NCBI GenBank assembly: GCA_020054095.1
Contig: JAGVMA010000040.1
Span: forward strand, 1-48,135
DNA length: 48,135 nucleotides
Direction of reading: 5' to 3'
From: Bacteroidia bacterium
GTDB lineage: Bacteria > Bacteroidota > Bacteroidia > JADZBD01
Shown here: piece after piece, positions 7,586-14,170 of the stretch
Layout of the letters: the number at the start of each line of letters is the position of its first letter
Position numbering within the stretch: the stretch's first letter is position 1
Notes under the pieces: model-generated
What the model was told of the DNA's origin: nothing
Seen by the model: the letters and a program-made list of their open reading frames with translations, nothing else
Database searches by the model: none
Translations under genes and position numbers: made by a program

Positions 7586-8953
7586 AAATAGCACGCTTTT
7601 TTGTTTTATTTATTTAATGAAGCGTATGATTATTCTTTCGCTGGTTGTATAAATTACTCATCTTCTGTTATTGAAAATAACTTAGATTTTTTTATAAATG
7701 GAGCATATATCAAGTCTGGCCAAGATCCTGAAGGATTTTCCATTATACACACAAATGCCATGGGGGATACAATTTGGCAAAAATATTATCCAGATTCTTT
7801 CAATGTTTTTTCTCCTGGAGCTTCACAATCACTTATCAGAACAATTGATTCTAACTATATAATGTGTGGCGATGCAACCCGAATAATTAATAATCAAATG
7901 GATGCGCATCTCGCAAAATTTAATGGCTCGGGCGATACTTTATGGACAAAGACATACGGAGGCACGGGCAACGATCATTTTAACACCTTAATAGAAACAC
8001 CCGAAGACAGTGGTTTAACTCTTATAGGCTATACAACAAGCTATGGTCAAGGTCAATCTGATTTTTACATGGTGCATACCGATAAAAATGGCAACCAGCA
8101 ATGGTACAAAACATACGGCAGCGGAAGTAACGAAGGCGCAATAGGAGCAGTGCGGGCACTGGATGGTGGCTATTATATATCAGGTAACAGAGGTAATTTA
8201 CATTGGTTGGTAAAAGCAGATATAAACGGTAACCACTTATGGAACAGAATTTTTTCGGGTAGCAGTAATACCATGTTTGTAAGCCAAATGTCCGACAGTA
8301 ATTTAATACTTGCGGGAGCAAAACAAATAAATGGCTTAGATTGGCAAGGTTGGCTTGCAAAAACAGACAAAAACGGAAACATAATATGGGAAAATACTTA
8401 TGGAGGCACAACAGCCGAAATATTATACACAAAACCCATAGTGCTAAGCGATGGCAGCATAGTGTGTGCGGGCACAAAAAACTATGGTAATATCCCTTAC
8501 GGATGGCTTTTAAAAACAGACGCCAACGGCAACCAGCAATGGGAGCGTAGTTATTATAAAAATCAAAACATTGATAATTATTTTTATGATGTTAAACAAA
8601 CCAGTGATGGAGGGTTTGTTATGAGCGGGACTTGCTATGTTACAAATGCGGACGCTTGGTTAGTAAAAGTAGATAGCAATGGCTGTGAGGTTTTAAATTG
8701 CAATGTGGGGCAAGAAGAGCTGAGTTTAGATAATGCGGTAATAAGTATTTATCCTAACCCAAGCACGGGCGTTTTTACAATAAAAACAGATGCAAAAAAT
8801 TATAGTGTAGAAATTTATAATATGATGGGGCAAGTTATTATGGTAGCTGAAAATAAAACCGATATTGATTTATCGGCAGAACCGAAAGGGATTTATTTTG
8901 TAATGGTGATGGAAAATGAAAAGTATTACTTGCAAAAAATTGTAATTGAGTAA
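7582..8953 (+). CDS. T9SS type A cargo protein with beta-propeller-like repeats (5' end probably frameshifted)
   Basis: The frame from 7601 (450 codons, TTG first) contains repeated blades with the motif WLxKTDxNGNxxWxxxYGG, at least five of them (for example WLAKTDKNGNIIWENTYGG and WLLKTDANGNQQWERSY), alternating with a DGGYxxxG turn. The C-terminus is a full type A sorting domain: ISIYPNPSTGVFTI, EIYNMMGQVI, KGIYFVMVMEN, YYLQKIVIE. This is a secreted, probably surface-attached protein. The frame has no signal peptide. An ATG at 7582 opens MKIARFF in the other frame and stops at 7615; removing one T from the T6 run at 7597-7602 would join it to LFYLFNEAYDYSF. So the coordinates include 7582 on the view that a 1-nt indel, real or from assembly, separates the start from the body. 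Confidence 0.75.
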
Positions 8954-8966
8954 TCGTAATTACAGT

Positions 8967-9016
8967 TTCCCCCCTTCGATAAGCCTTTCTGCCGACAGGC
9001 AGACTCAGGGTGACGG
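8967..9016. repeat. Dispersed intergenic palindrome with a nested inverted repeat
   Basis: The outer arms CCCCTTCGATAAG and CTCAGGGTGACGG match the common Bacteroidota element GTCACCCTGAG...TCGAAGGG. A second palindrome, CTGCC-GACA-GGCAG, sits inside at 8989-9002. It lies between convergent genes and probably serves as their terminator. Related pieces occur at 3051-3096 (outer type) and 47921-47956 (inner type). Confidence 0.6.
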
Positions 9017-9050
9017 CAAAGGTGATAGTTACGTACGAAAGAATAGTTTC

Positions 9051-11399
9051 CTAAAAATTCCAAGTAAGGTTTACGCTTGGCATAATGGGTAATTGGTTAA
9101 CGCGGGTGTAGCGAACACGGTCGAAATAAAATATGTTTTTGCGGTTATATACATTGGTTACACCAAGTGCGAGTTCGAGTTTAGAGTTTTCACCGGTGGC
9201 AAATGTTTTTTTCACTGTTAAATCTAAGCGGTGGTAATAAGGTAAGCGCCCTGCGTTTAACTCGCCATAGAGTATGCCTAATTGGCTGTTAGAACCCGAT
9301 GGGTTATTAGGATCAAAGTTAGTATTGGTATAATCGGTATTAATGCCATCGGTAAATACTAAGTTTTCGTAAAAGCCGGCAGTTTTAGTAAACGGAAATC
9401 CGGAGCCCAAATTCCAACGGCAGTCAAATTCCCAATCTAAGTTTTTGCCAAATGTGTAAGCGGCCACAAGGTTTACGTTATGTCTGCGATCGAAGTGAGG
9501 CATATATTTGTTTATGCCATCCCATCTATCTACCCACGATAATGAATACACGGCCCATATATAAAGGTGCTTGTAATCGTATTTCAAAAGGAAATCAATG
9601 CCTCGTGCGGTACCTGTTTCAATAATAAAATCTTTTTTAATGGCATCGGGCACATCGGCATGGTCTTCGTCATCATCAAATAATTTATTGCGGTTAATGT
9701 TAGCTAATTGGGTAAAGCGTTTAACGTAGGTTTCCACGTTTAAATCCCAATGTTTGCCCAGGTCGTATTCAAAACCTGCAATGGCATGCCATGCTTTTTG
9801 TAAGCGGCTTTTTACGGGTTTTACATTGCCTCGCTCATCGGTAAATTCTTTTTGCAGGTTTTCGGGGCCTGATAAGAATCCGTAAAAGAGGTTTACCACA
9901 TCTCTGTCAGAGCTTGCGCTAAGCAAATTTTGCGAATAAAAACCACCGGCAAATTTAAAGCGGAGTTTTTTAAATGCATTATACTTCCATCCTAAGCGCG
10001 GTTCGGGCGAAAAATTGCGCAACGATGCGTAATAGTGCAAACGGAAACTTGGCTCGAAAATCATTTTTTTGTTTTTCGAAATTAGTTTTGATTTTAAGTA
10101 ACCGGCTAATTCGGTGGTGTTTTGCTGCTGTACTATTTTGCGTTTCACGAAATTATAAAATTCAAAATCGGTACGGAAACCAAGTATTTCAATGCCATAT
10201 CGTAAATCATTATTGCCTTTAAAGTAAGTGAAATTTAGGCCCATGTTAAAGCCCGCAATTTCTGATGTGCGTGGGCTGCTGTCGGCTTCTATTAACTGAA
10301 TATTGTAGTTAGAATAAGAGAATGTGCCATCAACTAAAACAGTGGAATTATTAGGTACTAATACAAATTTAGATCCCATTCCGTACGATTTCCAATCTAA
10401 TGATGATGTTCCTTTGTAATTTACATTGTCGTTAAAATTAAATCCAAAAAGGCTTAATTTACTTCCGTTAGATGAGTTGAAAGATGTTTTGCCATATAAA
10501 TCAACAAAGCTATATGGCAGGCCTTCTAATACATAGGGGTAAATGTATTCGGCACTTCTATCGAGGTACGATGTTTTTGCAGATATTAAGTAGGATGCCG
10601 AGCTGCCTGTTTCTTCATTAAATTTTTTAATAGGTCCTTCTAATAATGTTTTAGCGCCAAAGGTGCTTGCTGATACTTTTCCGCCTATGCGTTTTTTGTT
10701 TCCATCGCGGGTGGTTATATCCATTATGGATGAAATACGGCCACCGTATTCGGCACCAAATCCGCCTGTATAAACATCGGCATTTCGTATAATATCGGCA
10801 TCAAAAACCGAAAACAAACCAATGGAGTGGAATGGATTATAAATTACCATTCCATCAAGCAATACTTTGTTTTGGATGGGTGTACCTCCGCGTATGTAAA
10901 GCTGTCCGCCTTGGTCGCCCGTGAAAACTACACCGGGTAATACTTGCACGTATTGTGCAAAATCGGGTTCGCCCCCCACGCTTGGTATTTTTTTAATGTC
11001 TTCAACCGTAACCGGGATATAAGATACGTTTACCTCGGTGGTTTTTTCTTGTTGCTTGGCAGATATATCTACTTCATCGAGCATGGTAGCCGATTCTACT
11101 AAAAGGAATTTTTTATTGATAATATCGTTAGCTTTAAATGTAATTGTAAAGCGAATGGTATCGTATCCTAAAAAAGTAACTTGCACCGTGTAGCTGCCCG
11201 GTGCTATGCCCGATAATTGGTAGTATCCGTTAACATCGGTACTAATGCTGTATTTGGTGCCTTTTAAAAATACATTGGCTGATGGCATTCCATCACCGGT
11301 TTTTTTATCGTAAACAAATCCCTTAATAGTGGCGTTTTGTGCCATTGCCATAAATGGTAATAGCAATATAACTAATGTATATTTTAAAATCTTAATCAT
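9051..11399 (-). CDS. TonB-dependent receptor with N-terminal carboxypeptidase-regulatory-like domain
   Basis: This is an outer-membrane beta-barrel importer energised by TonB, substrate unknown. The 782-aa protein has a signal peptide (MIKILKYTLVILLLPFMAMAQ), a CarboxypepD_reg-like domain at about residues 23-107 (TIKGFVYDKKTGDGMPSANV, STDVNGYYQLSGI), a plug domain at about 125-230 (IRGGTPIQNKVLLDGM, GGFGAEYGGRISS) and a 22-strand-type barrel ending in the aromatic terminus PSVNLTWNF. There is no SusD-like partner, so this is not a glycan-utilisation pair; a metal chelate or peptide is as likely as a sugar (inference). It is a monocistronic minus-strand gene, downstream of the EVE gene but with its own perfect -7 box at 11435-11442. 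Confidence 0.9.
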   Translation of the reverse strand: MIKILKYTLVILLLPFMAMAQNATIKGFVYDKKTGDGMPSANVFLKGTKYSISTDVNGYYQLSGIAPGSYTVQVTFLGYDTIRFTITFKANDIINKKFLLVESATMLDEVDISAKQQEKTTEVNVSYIPVTVEDIKKIPSVGGEPDFAQYVQVLPGVVFTGDQGGQLYIRGGTPIQNKVLLDGMVIYNPFHSIGLFSVFDADIIRNADVYTGGFGAEYGGRISSIMDITTRDGNKKRIGGKVSASTFGAKTLLEGPIKKFNEETGSSASYLISAKTSYLDRSAEYIYPYVLEGLPYSFVDLYGKTSFNSSNGSKLSLFGFNFNDNVNYKGTSSLDWKSYGMGSKFVLVPNNSTVLVDGTFSYSNYNIQLIEADSSPRTSEIAGFNMGLNFTYFKGNNDLRYGIEILGFRTDFEFYNFVKRKIVQQQNTTELAGYLKSKLISKNKKMIFEPSFRLHYYASLRNFSPEPRLGWKYNAFKKLRFKFAGGFYSQNLLSASSDRDVVNLFYGFLSGPENLQKEFTDERGNVKPVKSRLQKAWHAIAGFEYDLGKHWDLNVETYVKRFTQLANINRNKLFDDDEDHADVPDAIKKDFIIETGTARGIDFLLKYDYKHLYIWAVYSLSWVDRWDGINKYMPHFDRRHNVNLVAAYTFGKNLDWEFDCRWNLGSGFPFTKTAGFYENLVFTDGINTDYTNTNFDPNNPSGSNSQLGILYGELNAGRLPYYHRLDLTVKKTFATGENSKLELALGVTNVYNRKNIFYFDRVRYTRVNQLPIMPSVNLTWNF

Positions 11400-11434
11400 A
11401 CTTTTTTTTGATTATTGTAATAGGGGAAGTGGAA

Positions 11435-11442
11435 CAAAGATA
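11435..11442 (-). promoter_or_regulatory. -7 box of the TonB receptor promoter
   Basis: Read on the minus strand this is TATCTTTG, an exact match to TAnnTTTG, 35 nt before the receptor start codon. Confidence 0.6.
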
Positions 11443-11512
11443 GTTTTAAATTGATAATTTACAATGATAAACTACATATTATGACGAACGGCAAAAAACC
11501 ATAGGTGAATTT

Positions 11513-11914
11513 CTATGCAGTGAGTTCTAAAATGCGCTTGTATTCTTTTTCGGTAACGGGCGATACGCTTAACCGACCTATTTTTACCAATTTCATTTCT
11601 TTTAGCAGCGCATCTTTTTTTATATCGGCAAGTGCTAATGGTTTTTTTAGTGTTTTTACGGGTGCAATGTCAACTGCGCTCCAGTCTTCATCGGTTGTGG
11701 GGTCTTGATAAGCTTCTTTCACAACTTTTGCAATGCCCACAATGTGTAAGCCAATATTACTGTGATAAAAAAACACATGGTCGCCTTTTTTCATGGTGCG
11801 CATGTGGTTGCGTGCTGCATAATTACGCACACCGTTCCATATTGTTTTTTTTTCGGTTAAAAATGTTTCCCAGCTATATGCATCGGGTTCAGATTTTACA
11901 AGCCAATAATTCAT
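11513..11914 (-). CDS. EVE domain-containing protein (THYN1-like)
   Basis: The 133-aa protein is a single EVE domain, a PUA-like fold that in known members binds modified bases in DNA or RNA. It begins MNYWLVKSEPDAYSWE, the signature of the THYN1/EVE branch, and continues with WNGVRNYAARNHMR, a pocket-lining segment, then KGDHVFFYHS and IVGIAKVVKEAY. The length is that of the bare domain, with no fused partner. It is transcribed away from a cytochrome P460-like gene and carries a TATCTTTA box only 2 nt before its ATG, which suggests a leaderless message. A restriction link is sometimes proposed for EVE proteins; the nearby lone HsdR_N protein (13633-14082) is the only possible support here and the link is weak. 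Confidence 0.9.
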   Translation of the reverse strand: MNYWLVKSEPDAYSWETFLTEKKTIWNGVRNYAARNHMRTMKKGDHVFFYHSNIGLHIVGIAKVVKEAYQDPTTDEDWSAVDIAPVKTLKKPLALADIKKDALLKEMKLVKIGRLSVSPVTEKEYKRILELTA

Positions 11915-11982
11915 GATAAAGATAGATTGTGATTATTTGTACTAAATTTGATTATAAAGTTAAAGATATAAAACAGTTAACG

Positions 11983-12552
11983 ATGCGAAAGTATATTTTC
12001 ATTTTGTTTGTTTCTGTGTTGATTGTAACAGTTGCATTTACATCGGCAGATAAAATTACCATTACCGATGCCGAGCTTATAGAAGTGGTGAAAAATACAT
12101 CGGCATTAAAAAAGGTAAATGATAAGCCGGTTTTTATGATGCCGCAAGTATCTATGCTTTGTGTGTCACCCACTGCTGTGCAAGATAGTGCTGCCAATTT
12201 TCCTCACAATAATAATTACATTAATGTATATGTAAACGATACCGCATTTATACCAATGACAAGCAGCAAAAAACCAAAATTTAAAACAGGCAGTGTGTTG
12301 ATAAAGGAAAAACTTACTGCTTTAGATACAAGTTTTAGTGCGCCTACTTTATTTACGATTATGATAAAACGCGAAAAGGGCTACAATCCCGCTTGTGGCG
12401 ATTGGGAATTTGCTACTGTGGAAACAAAAAGCTGGCATGTTAACAGGGGCAAAATAGAAAAGTGCATGAGTTGCCATAAGAATTACACACAAAAAGATTT
12501 TATTTACCGTGAAAATTATCTTTCAGATAAATACAAGATGGGAATGAGGTAG
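11983..12552 (+). CDS. Cytochrome P460-like exported haem protein
   Basis: This is a predicted periplasmic c-type haem protein of the cytochrome P460 family. The start ATG 11983 gives 189 aa with a signal peptide, MRKYIFILFVSVLIVTVAFTSA. An earlier in-frame ATG at 11929 is unlikely because it lies before the TAAATTTG -7 box at 11943-11950. The P460 fold is visible as YINVYVNDTAFIPM, FKTGSVLIKEKL, FTIMIKREKGYNPACGDWEF and the haem-binding site CMSCH at residues 161-165. Characterised P460 proteins oxidise hydroxylamine or bind NO through a haem cross-linked to Lys. The exact activity of this short member is unknown, and no nitrification gene lies nearby. Divergent from the EVE gene. Confidence 0.75.
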   Translation: MRKYIFILFVSVLIVTVAFTSADKITITDAELIEVVKNTSALKKVNDKPVFMMPQVSMLCVSPTAVQDSAANFPHNNNYINVYVNDTAFIPMTSSKKPKFKTGSVLIKEKLTALDTSFSAPTLFTIMIKREKGYNPACGDWEFATVETKSWHVNRGKIEKCMSCHKNYTQKDFIYRENYLSDKYKMGMR

Positions 12553-12557
12553 TTTGC

Positions 12558-13613
12558 TTAATGTAAAATCTTGTAGATTAATTCTTTCATTATCTGGCTT
12601 TGGTCGGTAGTAACGGTGCCCACGCCTTTTGATTGTAAATCGGCTTGGCGTAATGCTGTTATAATGTTAAGCAATTTTCCGCCACCATAATTATTTGCAG
12701 CAGCAGCGTAATCTTTAACAAAATAGGGGTTTATTTTTAGCTCGCGCGCCACATTAGCTGCCGATTTATCTGCTAAGCAATAATACATCAGCAGTTTTGA
12801 AAAATACCCGAAAAGCGTGGATATGGTTACCACCACCGGATTATCTTTAGGGTTAGCCGCAAAGTAATTTATAATTCTGTTCGCTTTTAAAACATCGCGC
12901 CTTGCAAGTGCATGCTGTAATTCAAAAACATTGTAATCTTTACTGATGCCGATATAAGTTTGAATATGGTCAACATTAATTTCGGTGCCTTGCTTTACGT
13001 TTATTTGCAGTTTTTCTAATTCGCCATAAATCTTTGATAAATCATTGCCCAAATATTCGGCAAGTAATAAAGCTGCCTGCACGCTAATACTCATTTTTTG
13101 TTCCTTTACCTGATTCATAATCCAATCAGGTATTTTATCATCGTACATTTTCTTCGATTCAAAAACTTCGGCTTTTTTATCAAGCGTTTTAGCTAAAGAA
13201 GTGCGCTTGTCAATGGTTTTGTATTTGTAACAAAAAACTAAAATAGTGGTTGGTTGCGGATTTTCGAGGTATAATTCCAGTACTGATTTTGTTTTTTGTT
13301 TTTCCTTTGGGGCATCACTGTCATCATCGCCTTTTTTGCCAAGTTCTTTTAAATGCTGTGCTTCTTTAATGATAATAACAGTGTGCTCACTCATCATCGG
13401 GAAACGCTTGGCTTCGCCCACTATGCGTGCCAAATCTACATCTTGCCCGTATAAAATGGTTTGGTTAAATTCTTTTCCGGCATCGTCTAACACATGCTGT
13501 TCTATGTAATCCGAAATTTTATCAATATAAAAAGGTTCATCGCCCATTAAAAAATAAACGGGCTTGTATTTTTTTGCTTTTAAGTCGGTTAATATTGATT
13601 TGTAATCGGCCAC
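12558..13613 (-). CDS. holA: DNA polymerase III subunit delta
   Basis: Delta is the clamp-loader subunit that opens the sliding clamp for DNA polymerase III. The 351-aa product starts with GTG at 13613 (MADYKSILTDLKAKK), followed by the family start PVYFLMGDEPFYIDKISDYI, then FNQTILYGQDVD, RFPMMSEHTVIIIKEAQHL and the helical collar domain at the C-terminus. It lacks a Walker A motif, as expected for delta. It diverges from the HsdR_N-like gene with only 19 bp between the two start codons, so their promoters must overlap each other's 5' ends. Confidence 0.95.
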   Translation of the reverse strand: MADYKSILTDLKAKKYKPVYFLMGDEPFYIDKISDYIEQHVLDDAGKEFNQTILYGQDVDLARIVGEAKRFPMMSEHTVIIIKEAQHLKELGKKGDDDSDAPKEKQKTKSVLELYLENPQPTTILVFCYKYKTIDKRTSLAKTLDKKAEVFESKKMYDDKIPDWIMNQVKEQKMSISVQAALLLAEYLGNDLSKIYGELEKLQINVKQGTEINVDHIQTYIGISKDYNVFELQHALARRDVLKANRIINYFAANPKDNPVVVTISTLFGYFSKLLMYYCLADKSAANVARELKINPYFVKDYAAAANNYGGGKLLNIITALRQADLQSKGVGTVTTDQSQIMKELIYKILH

Positions 13614-13620
13614 AGATGAT

Positions 13621-13628
13621 TATACTTG
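13621..13628 (+). promoter_or_regulatory. -7 box of the HsdR_N-like gene, inside the holA/hsdR-like gap
   Basis: TATACTTG, then TAAA, then the start GTG at 13633. The 4-nt gap implies a leaderless transcript. The surrounding ACTTGTAAAGT is a small inverted repeat, and read on the other strand (TATCACTTTACAAG) it offers a possible holA -7 box. Confidence 0.45.
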
Positions 13629-13632
13629 TAAA

Positions 13633-14082
13633 GTGATAGCGTTAAATTTTCCGAAATATAGTTTTAAAATTAAAGTGCACGAAACGAAGCGTCAAATTTT
13701 TGATGAAATAAGAAAAAAATATGTGCAGCTTACACCGGAAGAGTGGGTGAGGCAGCACCTGATAAAATATATTATTACTGAAAAAAATTTCCCGCCCGGC
13801 TTGATAGCCGTGGAGAAAAAGGTGGAATATAACGGCATAAATAAAAGGGCCGATGTGGTGGTATACAATAAAGAAGGCAAGCCATTTTTAATTGCCGAAT
13901 GTAAAGCGCCATCGGTTAATATCACCGAAGCAGCATTTCAGCAAGCAGTTGCTTACAATTATACTTTGCAAGCAAAATACATAGTGCTTACGAATGGCAT
14001 GCAGCATTTTTTTGCCTCCATTGACTATGCTAAAAAGCAATTACTAATATTAACTGATATTTTGCCCTATACCGAATTGTAA
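13633..14082 (+). CDS. Stand-alone type I restriction HsdR N-terminal (PD-(D/E)xK) nuclease-domain protein
   Basis: The 149-aa protein resembles the isolated HSDR_N family. It starts with GTG at 13633. The nuclease motif is intact: D74 in KRADVVVYN, then E89 and K91 in LIAECKAP, with a later Q104-A-V-A-Y108, the QxxxY motif of type I restriction nuclease domains. It has no helicase or motor domain and no hsdM or hsdS nearby, so it is not a restriction system by itself. Such single-domain proteins are common in Bacteroidota, usually next to holA as here. Repair or recombination roles have been suggested but are not proven. With the catalytic residues kept, it is probably an active nuclease (inference). 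Confidence 0.85.
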   Translation: MIALNFPKYSFKIKVHETKRQIFDEIRKKYVQLTPEEWVRQHLIKYIITEKNFPPGLIAVEKKVEYNGINKRADVVVYNKEGKPFLIAECKAPSVNITEAAFQQAVAYNYTLQAKYIVLTNGMQHFFASIDYAKKQLLILTDILPYTEL

Positions 14083-14121
14083 TTTAGACGTTAAAAAATT
14101 TGTTTTTTTCGTTTGGTTTTA

Positions 14122-14129
14122 TACTTTAG
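14122..14129 (+). promoter_or_regulatory. -7 box of the subtilisin gene
   Basis: TACTTTAG lies 41 nt before the ATG at 14171. The leader carries an imperfect inverted repeat, GGTTT near 14115 and AAACC near 14150, in an A-rich stretch. Confidence 0.45.
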
Positions 14130-14170
14130 ACAAAATTTTAAAAACAGAAACCAAACCAAACCAATAAACC

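Noticed and set aside
8022-8477. 151-codon antisense frame rich in Cys/Leu/Tyr
   Set aside because: Shadow of the propeller-like repeats on the plus strand; no signal, start context or domain.
9051-11399. TonB receptor as SusC of a glycan-utilisation locus
   Set aside because: No SusD-like lipoprotein or glycoside hydrolase is adjacent.
13633-14082. EVE gene plus HsdR_N protein as a restriction or defence island
   Set aside because: No methyltransferase, specificity subunit or motor is present, and housekeeping holA lies between; both proteins are widespread single-domain genes.
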